From: Diadema setosum
Taxonomy: Eukaryota; Echinodermata; Echinoidea; Diadematoida; Diadematidae
DNA: 64,000 nt
Assembly: GCF_964275005.1 (NCBI RefSeq)
Contig: NC_092704.1
Location: 13,985,371-14,049,370 of the forward strand
Reading direction: 5' to 3'
Shown here one piece after another: positions 1-11,497 of the stretch (positions are counted from its first letter, which is position 1; each line of letters starts with the position of its first letter). The notes beneath the pieces are model-generated. The model saw nothing but the letters and a program-made list of their open reading frames with translations. It ran no database searches and was not told the origin of the DNA. The translations under genes were made by a program, and so were the position numbers.

Positions 1-2186
1 TCATATGTTGTCACATGGAAACATGCAAGTTATGCTCAGTGTAGGGCATTCATGTGAGAAAAGAGCCCTTAACGCTGTCGCGAAGTTTGACAAACCAATA
101 CATGCAACAACAACAAAAAAAAAAAGATCAACTATAGCTACCTGCACATAGATGCATAGGAGCATCAAAAAGTGGCAGTATTTGGGCAAAATGTACCTTT
201 TTTTTTTTTTTTTTCGTAATTGGGGCACTTAGAGTGAAATTTCAGAAAATGGTTTACATATCTAAATACATCAGAATACATTCTACAATGTGGTGGTAAA
301 AGACTCAATTTCAGTATTTCATACCCTAAGGACCCTTTTCTTGCATCATTGCCCATTCTAATTATTCTTTTTGCAACATAAGTGATAATCATGATATCAT
401 AGATCAACACGAGTCCAAATGCATTGCTTTGAATAGGCCCTGTAAATACATATTAAGTACACACGTTGTGCCGATGTGTGCTGTTTGTGATGGTATTAAA
501 AGAACTGTCAGTTTGTAGTCTGAATAAAATGCACATATCTGAGAATTGTTGGATCGTAGAATTCTTTGAAAGTAAAGAGAGGTGCAGGTCCGTTTGGAGC
601 ATCCAGCTATTTGTTACAAGTGAAGATAAATGACAAAAAAGGGGAAGATGGAATGGCAGAGAATAAAAGTGACCTTTGGCATGGGTGCTGCCTTTTTATT
701 ATGCTGCTTGGTATTTGAAGTGCAGCACCGTGTAGTGTTAGTTGAAATTTAGAGTTCTTATTCCGTGTCACTGCCTCAGGGGGTGGTGTACAACCTCAGG
801 GGAAAACAAGAATTCTAGAGAGCCTGTGTGTGTGTTAAGGTGGCTAAATCATTGTTATAGCAATTCTTGTTTTGTTGGCTGAAAGAGGGAGGCAAGCCCA
901 AGCCTCATGCTGGGTCTGTCATGCTTGATGGACTGCATTGTGATGTGAGCTTTTATCGTAGAGGCTTTCAAGGCCGATCATTTTGCATGCAAAGTTTTGC
1001 AAAAAATGGAAGACATGTATTTGTGTATAATGTGTGTGTATATATGTTTGTGAAAGTGAATTTTTTTTTGTCCATTAAAGGGGAATATATTATAAACATA
1101 ATCATATCATTATGTGGATTTAGGATATGCAGAAATGAAAGAAGTTGTCAGTGAAGTTGAGGAAAATGATAGAATCATTCAGATAATTTGAATTTTCATA
1201 GTTGAATTTAAATTTATATAGCTGGATAAGAAGGCTACAAGAAAATATTAGGAGCATTCCACAGAATTGCATTTATATTTCTATTGCAAAAATTTATGGT
1301 GTTACAGTATTTAAGTTGACTTGCCCATGAGAATGATAGAGGTTTTCCCAAATCAAATGTAAGAAAAAAAAAAGGATATGAAGTGTAAAATGCTATGCAT
1401 GCTGTCACAGAAGAGGGACATATAGGCCTATTAATAATAGTTGATATTTTTAGAGCGCCTTTTCCACTGGATACAAAGCGCTATGAGATGTCATCCCTGG
1501 TCGCCATAGGAGATAAAATACAAATTACCAGGCAGTGACAGTACAAGTCCAGTGCATATATTGGGATATCAAAATAAGTAGGTCTTCAAATTTTGTTTTA
1601 AGTGATCCAGTGTTGGTGATGATTTCAGAAGAGGAGGGAGCTTATTCGACAGCCTGGGAGCAGTAGAGGAGAAAGCTGCATTGCCAGCTAATTTGTTGCA
1701 AATATATGCAAACATAGTGGATGGCTTTGCGAATGCAATCTTTCTTCTCTTCCTTAGAAATAATAAAATTGATAGGTGAAGGTAAAGATGTGATGATGGA
1801 GGACACTTTTTTAAAGTGATTTCTTGTTCAGCAGCAAAGTTATTTGAGTATTACATTGGTTAATAGAAAACTAATTGTGAGGCCAGGGTATCTTCACCTC
1901 ATTTGCATCAATGATTTCTGCCAATATCTTTGTCCAGTGAAAATTTTTCAATCATGAAACAAAAAAACAACCAAAACTTGCTTGATTATAATGTCTGATT
2001 CTGATGGAAAACGAAAGTCTGACAATCTTTATACTTCATTTAATCCATGCATTGGTCGTATAAAAAAAAAAAAAAAAGATAAGTTCAACTTATAAATGGA
2101 ATAACACTTTTAAGCTGCTTTTTGTGTTTCCATGGTGAACCGTGCAGTGTGTGTGTAAACAAGCCATTTGAGATCAGATTGTTAAA
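1..2186. other. Gene-less AT-rich stretch
   Basis: I find no open frame with protein-like composition on either strand and no splice-bounded exon. Short homopolymers occur, such as the T run near 199-215 and the A run near 2061-2077. The only structure I recognise is the dispersed repeat listed separately near 1435-1700. Confidence 0.6.
1435..1700. repeat. Dispersed repeat fragment, family also at 15205-15295
   Basis: The part around 1530-1610 (TACCAGGCAGTGACA, then GTAGGTCTTCAAATTTTGTTT) recurs with substitutions at about 15208-15285. This is a divergent interspersed repeat, possibly the 3' part of a retroelement. No coding potential was seen and its class is unknown. Confidence 0.5.
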
Positions 2187-2464
2187 GGGCAGTGTACTTG
2201 TTAGTCTGAAAAGAAAGAAAACATTTGATAAGCACAGCAATTAAATTTTGATCAAGATGGATACAAAGTAGGGAAGTTCTGATCATTTTGTGAAGTTTTG
2301 CTAAATTTCACAAAACCGTTCTTCAACAGTCAGTATGAATATGCAAATGTCATCACATGCCATCGTCTTACAACTTGATATAGTTTATATACAAAATCAT
2401 CGATTTCCCCCGGGTTGTTGTTGCAGTTGCTGCTGCTGCTGCTGCTGTTGTTGTTGTTGTTGCA

Positions 2465-2562
<98 letters not shown>

Positions 2563-2932
2563 CGTTGTTGTTGTTGTTCCAACGCAATTTGGCCCAGACT
2601 CAAATCCTCGTAGGCATGACTGATCAATCATTTAGAAGTTAAATCATTTCGCCATGCAGGAATAACATGATTATTTTACACTTTTCTGGCAGAAAACAAC
2701 AACAACAACACATTTTTAGTGTCTACAGGCAACCGAAATGTGTTTGTTGATGACATTATGAATTCACTCATTTGCATATTCATCAACTGTTGGAGAACGC
2801 TTTGTCAAAATAGCTGAGCTTCACAATTTCATAACTACCCTCATTTTCATCCAATTTTGATCAAACTTTCACTGTTGTCGTCATAAAATTTTTACTATTT
2901 CTAGACTAATCATTAACTGTTCCGGAATTGCC
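2187..2932. mobile_element. Foldback (palindromic MITE-like) element
   Basis: The left arm (about 2187-2350) and right arm (about 2760-2932) are inverted copies. For example, ATTTTGATCAA near 2247 pairs with TTGATCAAA near 2857, and TATGAATATGCAAATG near 2334 pairs with CATTTGCATATTCAT near 2769. The centre holds a long TGC/TTG trinucleotide tract. Identity is imperfect, so it is an old copy. No transposase is seen, so it would be non-autonomous. Confidence 0.65.
2412..2578. repeat. TTG/TGC trinucleotide microsatellite
   Basis: About 165 bp of uninterrupted TTG and TGC triplets sits at the centre of the foldback element. Every frame gives a homopolymer (Cys, Leu, Gln, Asn, Thr/Ala), so these frames should not be read as proteins. 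Confidence 0.97.
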
Positions 2933-3257
2933 CGTAAACATAATCAGCTGAACCAGTATAACACTCTGAACAATTTTCATACTTCCGGAGGATGATTAAT
3001 GAGTGTACACTATATTACAGCGATTGTGTCTCAAAAATATAGCATTTCTTAGCAGCGTTCCTTGGCGTCTTGTGGGTGTTGAAATTGGCTTGGTTGCACA
3101 TCACGCATACAGTCCTTGAAAGGAATGGTACATGTATACTGAATACATTATAACATGAGAGAGGATGGATGAATGAAAAGTAGGGAAAAGATGTTAGGAA
3201 ATTATGACAAGAAATTCAGACCAGAACTTAAATGTGTGTTGAAGTTAAAGAGACGAA

Positions 3258-3336
3258 CAGACAGACAGACACACACATACACACACACACACGCACACAC
3301 ACACACACACACACACACGCAAAGACAGACAGACAG
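3258..3336. repeat. (CA)n microsatellite with GACA flanks
   Basis: An uneven CA repeat is bordered on both sides by CAGA/GACA units, giving a compound microsatellite. It is not coding. Confidence 0.95.
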
Positions 3337-3629
3337 AGCGAAAGTATTCTTTTCCAAGAGGGTTGCAAAAAGAAGCGTATTATAATGTACTGAATAATGA
3401 CTGGAGTATCTCCTGACGATTGTATCGAGTGCAGCTACCTATACATCACAGTATAGTGTATAGTGATACAATCGCAAGACTTTCAACAGAATAGCACCAA
3501 TAGCAACAAACACAATAGTATCATCAATAGCAACACAAAGGGGTATCAGCGGCTATAGGGGGTATATGAGGGGTGTTTCTTTTCCCTCTCTTTGCTCTGC
3601 TCACTCATCTTCGGCAGCTTTGTGGAGCC

Positions 3630-3795
3630 GGGATTTGTAAAAACGCCGGGATATTATATAAAAATGTCTCGACGGAAAATGTTAAGTTCTCGAAAATTGT
3701 ATCAACGGGAAATATGAAAACGTCTCGCCCGGAAATGTAAAAACGTTCGATTTTGCCGGAAGATGTAAAATTGCTGCCGGGAAATGTAAAAAATC
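3630..3795. repeat. Degenerate short tandem repeat (CGGGAAATGTAAAAACG-like)
   Basis: Six or so imperfect units of the type GCCGGGAAATGTAAAA or CTCGACGGAAAATGTTAA follow one another with about 30 bp spacing. It looks like a decayed minisatellite. Confidence 0.5.
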
Positions 3796-3840
3796 ATGCA
3801 CTTCTCGGTATTACGTACACATGGTATGCCTATTTATAGA

Positions 3841-4080
3841 TAAACTCGATGTCTGACAAAATTGCTCATGAACCTTTAAAGGTTTTCATTTTCTTGTAAA
3901 CCCCACAACGGATTTTCACCAAACTTGGCAGATAGCATCTTCATGTTGATATGATCTTAATTTGTTTAAATGACCCCCCCCCCCACACACACACACACAC
4001 ACACACCGCCGAAGGAGGAGGGGGTAGTTGAGGCCTCAGAGTCCTTGTACTCTGGATTTTTTTTTTTTTTTTTTTTACAT
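3841..4080. repeat. Dispersed repeat fragment with C/CA and T tracts
   Basis: The segment has the phrase CACCAAACTTGGCAGATAG and similar text typical of dispersed invertebrate repeats. Compare GACCAAACTTGGATGGTAGA within the repeat at 16690-17300. It ends in a C/CA tract (3977-4006) and a T tract (4059-4077). Assignment to a named family is not possible by eye. Confidence 0.4.
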
Positions 4081-4249
4081 TCTCTTATGTGGAACCGAAA
4101 AAAGATAGAGCTAAGTTAGTACTATGGAGACACTAATGATTGAAATTTCATGTCAGGAATTTACGACATGGTACGTCCTTCCGGTCAGTTAAGTTGTTCA
4201 TTAAGCTTTTTTTTTTCATGTACAAGTACTATTAGATGGGTTGTTTATC

Positions 4250-4440
4250 ACTCGGCATTTCATTTCATTTCATTTCATTTATTTTCACTTAATAAAACAT
4301 GTATACAGAGAAATGTGACAATAGTATGAAAAGTATAACATGAAAAAGTGACAATACAAACAAACAAGGAAACAAACAACCAGCATTATCAAGTGAAGGG
4401 GTTAATGAGAAGGCGCTGGGCCTTATTTAAAAACTAACCC
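4250..4440 (-). mobile_element. Probable LINE 3' end (minus strand)
   Basis: Five ATTTC units (4255-4280) lead into AT-rich sequence of the kind found next to the reverse-transcriptase fragments at 44990-46010 and 39905-40680, where a short tandem tail also marks the LINE 3' end. No coding part is recognised here, so this is an inference from the tail type only. Confidence 0.3.
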
Positions 4441-4905
4441 TGGGAAAGTAAATACAGTATATTGTCTCTTCTTTCAACAAACTGTAACCAGTAACTGACA
4501 AAAAAAAATAAAATATCGACACAATGTGTTACGATTGTGAGCACAGAGCTAAAGTGACTTTACTAAGTAACTATTGAGTGGTATTTTCTGTTAAACAGAG
4601 CATGCTTGATTATTATCGTCATTGTTGTAATACTTTCTACAAGTATTTTCTACATCTTTCTAATACTATAATGACCTACTTCGATTGCCGATGACGTAGA
4701 ATCAGACAGCACAAAATGTTCTAGGCTGTATACTGCCTACAAATTACGATGTATTCATGTTGTATTGTGTGCATGATGACCTGCGATATATAATAGTGTA
4801 TTATGTTTTGTATGTGCATGTTGCAAGTGTCTCATCAGAGAGAGCAAATCTAAGTATTGAATTGAACATACGTACTCTCAAAATAAGAAACAAATCTCTC
4901 CTCTC

Positions 4906-4962
4906 CTGGTGATGCAGTGGAAAATGGCATAATCTCTATATGGAAATTATCATTAAACATAT
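4906..4962 (+). mobile_element. 5' half of an interrupted LINE (reverse-transcriptase ORF)
   Basis: Reading the frame ending at 4958-4960 gives WHNLYMEIIIKH. When the sequence resumes after the 6.76-kb insertion, the same frame continues MPVKTKRVKSQHKPWLNSDI, the conserved linker between endonuclease and RT domains of CR1/L2/Jockey-like LINEs. Upstream of about 4906 the frame contains stops and no endonuclease can be read, so the LINE is truncated or decayed at its 5' side. Confidence 0.7.
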
Positions 4963-4973
4963 CGTCGGTCGCA

Positions 4974-5349
4974 TTACGAACCGGCGAATGTTCGAATTTG
5001 CGCGAAAACACGATTACGAGATAATCGCGTTTAAAGAATCGGGACTTCTTTAAACGTATAAAAACGTGTCTTATAACCGCACATTGATGATGATATTAAG
5101 AGAGTGATGAAAGCGGAATTTTCTGCTTTGTTTGATACTAAATATTATTTTGTAGCTGCACCTGGGGCTCTGTGGTAGTGAAGCAAAGTGCGTTTGCCGG
5201 TTCGTAAAACCCCCCATTTCAGCGTTTTACGTACATCGCGTACTAAAGAGAGGGCATTACGAACCGGCAAATGTTTACATTTGCCGGTTCGTAAAGTCCA
5301 TGCTCAATACGTGTGGACGTAGCGAGTGCGCATTACGAACCGGCAAATG
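4974..5349. repeat. Left subterminal repeat cluster of the large element
   Basis: Copies of TTACGAACCGGC(A/G)AATG lie at 4974-4990, 5257-5273 and 5333-5349 on the + strand, and at 5193-5207 and 5278-5294 inverted. The pair at 5257-5294 forms a 38-bp palindrome. Three further copies lie near the right end. Such arrays are typical transposase-binding sites; that role is inferred here. Confidence 0.75.
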
Positions 5350-5662
5350 TAACATAAAATGGCGCGTATCATCACACATTCCACACGCTTAGGTGGTACG
5401 CGCACAGTGTAATGTATACATTCGCCGCTCTAGGTAGTGGGATTGTGATTCATTCATGTTCATTCATGTTCATTCATGTTAGTTGTATCATAATCATGGA
5501 TATTAGGAAAGTGTAACAAACACCACAGTTATTTTCTCAAACTATACAACCTACCTGTACTTTTACACATTAATTGTTGATGCGAGTAATGTTATCAAAC
5601 TGTGCAATGGGTTTTTGATTGGATGAGTACCGTTCTATTAAAGTGTGCCTGGTAGTCACTGC

Positions 5663-5838
5663 AGGGCTGCCAACTCTCACTCATCGAGAGTGAGACTCAC
5701 TCATTTTGGTCCTTTCACACTCTAAAACTTTATTTCATTTGCATGCATTTCTATTGATCTCACTCATTTTGCCTCCTAAATCATAGCATTGGCCTATGGC
5801 AGTCTCACTCTCAACTAGTTTCAAATGTTGGCAGCCCT
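5663..5838. mobile_element. 176-bp hAT-like MITE, copy 1
   Basis: It starts AGGGCTGCCAAC and ends GTTGGCAGCCCT, with internal repeats of CTCACTCAT. Flanking bases are GTAGTCACTGC on the left and GTCACT on the right, so the duplication here is eroded compared with copy 2. Confidence 0.7.
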
Positions 5839-6082
5839 GTCACTATCTATAAATATTACAAGTGTTAAGTCATTATCAGTATTGAGAGAATATAATTACA
5901 CCCATACAAACACAAACATACACAAACACACATACACGCACATATACCAGTAAACACACTCGAACCCACACACACAACCTACTTTCTGACACATTAATTG
6001 TTGATGCCAGTAATGTTATCAAACTGTGCAATGGGTTTTTATTGACTACTGGATGAGTACTAAAAGTGCGCCTGGTAGTCAC

Positions 6083-6258
6083 AGGGCTGCCAACTCTCAC
6101 TCATTGAGAGTGAGACTCACTCATTTTGGTCCTTTCTCACTCTAAAACTTTATTTCATTTCCATGCATTTCTATTGATCTCACTCATTTTGACTCCTAAA
6201 TTACAGCATTGGCCTATGGGAGTCTCACTCTCAGCTAGTTTCCAATGTTGGCAGCCCT
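6083..6258. mobile_element. 176-bp hAT-like MITE, copy 2
   Basis: Same terminal inverted repeats as copy 1, and perfectly flanked by the 8-bp direct repeat GTAGTCAC (6075-6082 and 6259-6266). An 8-bp target duplication is what hAT transposons make, so the family assignment rests on that length and on the AGGGCTGCC ends. No coding capacity. Confidence 0.8.
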
Positions 6259-8232
6259 GTAGTCACTGTCTATAAAAAAGTGTAAATTCATTATTGAGAG
6301 AATATAATTACACCCATGCAAACACAAACATACACAAACACACACTATACATGCACATACCAGTACACACACTCGAACAAACACACACACACACACACAC
6401 ATACCCTCTTACAAAGCAGTCATAATCACCTTGTTCTCCCAATTCTAGGTATCTGTGTCTCTCTCACTCCTCTTTTTTTTTCTTTTGTTCTTTTTTTTGT
6501 TTTCTATTCACCAGTCCCCAAGTTTGTGAAGAATTCTGCATTTTATTAATTCAAAATGCACCATTCCACATGTGTGTTCATAATTACATACAGTAACTAC
6601 AAAACAAAGCATTCTCCTCAAACTTCCAGATGTAACCTGTAAATTCAGAGAGTGATTTTTTTTTTTTTTTTGCATTTTCGACAGCTCACAATAATTACAT
6701 TGCACACTATTATTACAATACATTAAATTACAATTGATACAAAATAAATGTGACATTCTCCATGATACTTCACTATGTAATCTCACTTGGAATGAGAAGT
6801 TAGGCATTTGTTGTATTTCAGAATTGTGTTCTGACCACTATAAAAGTGGTGCAATAACATGGCTAGCCATTCTCTTTCTAGGACCAGAATTTTCAAGGCA
6901 TGATAATATTGTCTGATAGACATTCTGCCATTTACACTGAGGCAATCATAGCCAAAAGATTGATATGGTTACGTGTTAAATCACATCTTTGATGGTTAAA
7001 ATGTGTTCTACCATCTACAAATATTTCTGACTTTTTGTAGGCTTCCCCACTGTTCAGCTTTTTTTTTTGACAATTCTGTTTTAGATTCCATGAATTTTTT
7101 CATGACAACTGAAGATCTATCAGGAATAGAACTGATGTCAGTACCTACATATTCTTCCACATGAAAATCTTCTGGCTTTGCACTGACATCTATCTTCCAC
7201 TCCCTCAAAAGCCTCAATGGCAGTAGTTTCCAAATTTGCAATGAAGAGACAATAAATGGCATACATACTGGAACACTACACTTTATTTCTATTGTTTCTT
7301 TTATATTGAATAAGGTTCTCCCGAAGTGATAAAAAATTGGTCGATTTGTGTGAAACTGTGTTGAAATTATTGAAAGCATGTAGCAAATATGTAACACTGA
7401 AGATAAAATAATTACCAGAAAGTATTACAAACTTGATCATGCATCAAGTCTATATTTGTACAAGGCACTATGAGCAAGAAATTCACCAATAATTCCCTTT
7501 CCTTTCCTTACAAGAAACATGTACAATAGTTTGCCTAAATGGTCTTTATTTTAGGAAAGTTGGTCAACAGTTAGTGCACTACATATAATAATGTAAATAC
7601 AACCAGATGTATACCAACAAGACTAGATAGAGGGCAATATAGAATACATACAGCATAATATGAATATGCTGTACTTCCATTACACTTCACAAACAGTTTT
7701 CTATTGCTTTCCTGTGTCCGGTTACCATCAAAATCGGTTCTTCAATGTCTGACAGGGACATTGCTTTCTCGAGATTTAACAGTTTTCCATCATCCAGCAA
7801 GGTTCAGTATTCTTTGTAATCTGAAATAAGAGTGGAGGACTTAGTCTGCTTTCAAACTGAAATCAGGTACACCTAATGCAAGGAAAACAAACACATAATT
7901 TGATGAAACTGCCAAGTCTGGTTGAATAATTGCTACTTCATTTACTGTTTTTTTTTTAACTATTGTTTGCAGAAGACAAACTATTTTCTTTAAATTTTAC
8001 AGGTTGCCTGCCACATACTTTTTCTTACGAGAGTGAAGGATAAAAGAAAAAAAAAAAGATAATCAAAGTATTTATCACATGTTTAAATTATTTTACATTT
8101 GTTATTGGAAAATTAAGTTTTGGCTCATAATTGCTTTTTCAGGAATTTGCACCACACAGACAGATAATGCAAGAAATACAAACAACAGTTATATAATGCC
8201 CTGAACTTCTCAACTCCAGTTGAATTACCTTC

Positions 8233-8620
8233 AGTTTCAAAGGTGACATTGCTGCGTTGTTTCTTAGAATGCGGACACCACAGTTGTTTGTAGAGGCTCT
8301 GCTTCTGTTGCTGCTGCTGCTTCTAGCAGTGTTGCTAATGTTCCTGGAAGTGCAGATGCTAAAGTTGCAAGTAGAGGCTCTGCTGCTACAGTGGTAAGTA
8401 GAGGCTCAGTTGCTACAGTTGTAAGTAGAGGCTCTACCACTGCTGTCGTACTTAGAGGCTCAGCTGCTAGGGCTGTATGTACAGGCTCCGCTGCTGCTGC
8501 TGCTGCTGCTGCTTCAAGCGGTGCTGCTGATGTTTCTGGGGATTCAGCTGTCACAAATCGACGTTGAGGCTCTGCTACTGCTGTCGCAAGTAACGATACT
8601 GCTGGGGAAGTTGTAAACAA
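8233..8620 (-). repeat. Minisatellite-like block, copy 1 of a duplicated segment
   Basis: Units like GTAGAGGCTCTGCTGCTACA repeat about every 27-30 bp, mixed with GCT triplets. On the minus strand the block stays open for 118 codons and reads as AEPLLTTVA-type repeats. It is bordered by a splice-like acceptor (CCCCAG) and a donor (AAG/GTAATT), so it could be a low-complexity exon. A diverged copy lies at about 10180-10560. I cannot tell exon from minisatellite. Confidence 0.5.
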
Positions 8621-9078
8621 TGCATCAATGAAAAAAATTATGTGACCATCCTGAGGGTAGAATCAACAAGATTTATACTAGATATACTTGCAAACATCTA
8701 TTATGGACACTAGAATCTACAGTGTATTACATGCACATAAAGCAAATTATCAGTAATTGATTTTGTTTTGGGACTGAGAAGAGACGTTGACATAATAAAT
8801 TGTAAGTAATAATCAATATCAGACTTTTAAAGAAAGGAAGTGGAAAGCTAACAGTCTTCAGCATCCTACAGTCATTACAAACTGCAATTACGACATTTGT
8901 TTTATTCATTACACAGAATTGAACATTTATATTGAAATGGTAATGCAATGAAAGTACATTGTACCTACATGATACTATGCATAAAAATCTCTACATCATT
9001 TTAAAATGAAAAAAGACATAATATATCTTGATAAACTTATTGATGTAGAACAAATCAGTAACTATGTATTCAAATTAC

Positions 9079-9297
9079 CTCAGGCAGAAAGAGGAATGCC
9101 CTCGTCATCTGACATCCTACGTCCATCCATGGGCATGTTGAAGACTTGAAGCACCCTCCCTTTCCACCAGCCTTTTTCACTTCTCATATGTACGCAGGAA
9201 CCTTGTTTCGGTTTGGTCCGTTGAGCATGATAGAGGTCACTTGAGCTGACAGGATTCATAGAACCATCCCTCTTCCACTTGACAAGAACATCTATGC
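9079..9297 (-). CDS. Exon-like segment, possible Tudor/chromo-like module
   Basis: On the minus strand an acceptor-like ACCGTAG precedes an open frame reading IDVLVKWKRDGSMNPVSSSD, followed by GWWKGRVLQVFNM. A GAG/GTAATT donor follows at 9073-9078, but an in-frame TGA falls at 9080-9082 just before it. The pattern (VLVKW near the start, then KGxWWKGRVL about 40 residues on) resembles the short beta-barrel segment at the start of some invertebrate BEN-domain or chromo/Tudor-like proteins. I infer this only from that pattern. No BEN domain was found nearby. It lies inside the 6.76-kb element, so it may be captured host sequence or part of the element's own gene. The frame lacks a recognisable start codon of its own. 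Confidence 0.35.
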
Positions 9298-10149
9298 CTA
9301 CGGTGGTTCAAAAACACACAAAAAAAAAATTGTATGGACAATTTCAGTGAGGAATTTGACAGTTGTGTCATACACTATGTGATAAAACATTACAAGTACC
9401 TGCAGGTTTGAAAAATGTGAAAAAGAGTATTTCTTTGAGCTAAAGCACAATTTCAGAAGAAAAAACAAATAACATAAGGAAATTCTTTACAGGCAATCAC
9501 CTACGACATTTTGTGAGACAACATGAAAATAGCTACAGCCAGCATACCTATTTGAAATGCAAAATAAATTGTCATCAAAGTCTGCTGATCTCGGAAGGGC
9601 ATAGTAATTCAGGTGCTATTGGTCGAGCTTTTACACCTTGGGGTTGGCAAAGGTAAATAATGATAACTGCTACACATTCTTTGATTACAAGTGTGATGTC
9701 TTTCACATAAAAACCTAACAATCTTATACACAGAAGTGCTTGCTTTTTTTTCTCTTTTACTACATTGAGTAGCAGTCAACATTGATATACATGTATGAAA
9801 TAATTACAGTAAGGCCATTAGAAACTTGCCCCAAGTATGCTCAAGCAGGTGTCTAGGGAAGAGCTTATAATATCAACATGAGCCTGTCTATACTTGACAG
9901 TAGAGTTCTAAAGATAAGATCGACATTACAGTAAAGGTACGACTACATTACATTCCAGATATCAAAACAGTGACTTCTGTCAAATGACATGGTATTGTTC
10001 AATCATCTATCCCACTGAAAGTAATAAATGACCTATTCCATTCACCGTAAACAGAGAAATGTTTGTGAATACCTGGTTCCCGGTACACTTTATGGTCCAC
10101 AAGTACCGATACCATAATCACTTGTTATGAATCAAACTTACCATTATAG

Positions 10150-10560
10150 GCAGAAGGAAAACATCCTCATCACCACTACTCTCTGCGGTTGTACGTAGAG
10201 GCTCTGCTGCTACAGTCTGAAAGGCTCAGCTGCTACAGTTGTAAGTTAGGATCATGCTGCTACAAATGTAGAGTTTTATGGTACTGTAGCATACGTAGAC
10301 GCTCTGTTGCAATAGGTAGGCCTACTGTAGTACGTAGAGGCTTCGCGACTACAATTGTATGGAGAAGTTCAGCTGCTACAGTTGCACTTTACAGGCTCTG
10401 CTAGTGCTGCTGCTGCGCCGAGAGGTGCTGCTGATGTTCATGTGATGCTAGCTGCTACAGTTGTAATGATAGCGGTGCTGCCTTTGTTTGTGGGGACTCG
10501 GCTCCTGCTTGTAGTGGCCTGCTGCTCCTAGAATTATCCCCAAGTGTGTAAATAAGGAAA
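10150..10560. repeat. Minisatellite-like block, copy 2 of the duplicated segment
   Basis: It carries the same GTAGAGGCTCTGCTGCTACA-type units and the GGTGCTGCTGATGTT landmark as 8233-8620, but with more substitutions and broken frames. It looks like an older or decaying copy made by duplication within the element. Confidence 0.6.
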
Positions 10561-11497
10561 ATCATGTCCCGGTCAGTGTTATCAGGGCACAAATAGGATA
10601 CCGCGGTAACTTATATAGAATAAAGATCCCTGGATATAGGCTTATACTTGTACATGAGTGTTAAAAAAACTGTGAGTACCGGTACCGGTAATCAACTTCG
10701 TTTAATTTTTCTGAAAGTTAATTGATATCTGTACCGGTAATCAAAATAAGTAACGTACCGGTGAATACAACCTCGATCTAGAGCCTATGAATTTACAGTT
10801 TATGAAGGATTTAAATTATAGTTAGACAGTAAAGGCCAGAGTAGCTTTTCTTGCATGCTTATATAAGGAAGCTATGTAACTATAACTGACTTAACACTAA
10901 CGCTAAACAGTCTCATCATGCAATCTCATTCTTACTTAGGGCCTAAATACTTTTTTTTTTTTAATGCAACAACATGAATCTTTGAAAACAATGATAATCA
11001 TTTATTACTTTGGGCCTATTTTCAGTTCTACCTGGGTATTTGCAATTGCTACACGATATTTTTTTTCAGTTTATAGATTCTACTATGCTTTACTTAAAAA
11101 AAAAATGCATCAGGGTTGTATGGGAGGATTGCTTTATCTCTGACCAAGAATAATCAAGGACCCCTTTCGACAAACTGGTTAGTGGTGGCTAGGTGTAGGA
11201 TCTACAAGGAAATGAAATACACATGAAAGTATGTGCTTTTACATGATATTGTCGAGCAATTCTACTTCTCTGATGTAATATTTTATGATTACACATTAAC
11301 CTGCCCCAATTATCATTACTTTTGTTTTTAAACAGAATATTAAATAACAAATGAGCAACAAAATGCACCTAGTAGTTACATACCAGCACAATTCCGAGTG
11401 CATGGGACTGATGGTGATGACGAGCCCTCGCTCGCGGCCTCGCAAGCTCCTCGATTCGCCCCACATACCTCACGTGTGTTCCGTCTGAACAGGGATT

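Larger units (their letters stand above)
5548..6400. repeat. Two-copy tandem duplication, about 425-bp unit
   Basis: Unit 1 (5548-5975) and unit 2 (5976 to about 6400) share landmarks in the same order: ACATTAATTGTTGATG, GTGCAATGGGTTTTT, the 176-bp MITE, GAGAATATAATTACACCCAT and a CA-rich tail. Both carry the MITE at the same place, so duplication followed MITE insertion. Confidence 0.85.

Noticed and set aside
2330..2642. Long poly-Gln, poly-Asn, poly-Cys and poly-Leu open frames on both strands
   Set aside because: They are translations of a trinucleotide microsatellite; no non-repetitive protein context or splice support.
7008..7397. 129-codon minus-strand frame inside the large element
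   Set aside because: The second half (EWKIDVSAKPEDFHVEEYVG) has protein-like composition, but no splice pair, start or domain could be defended.
11390..11495. GC-rich open segment near the right end of the large element
   Set aside because: Both strands give plausible frames with splice-like edges, so strand and identity cannot be decided.
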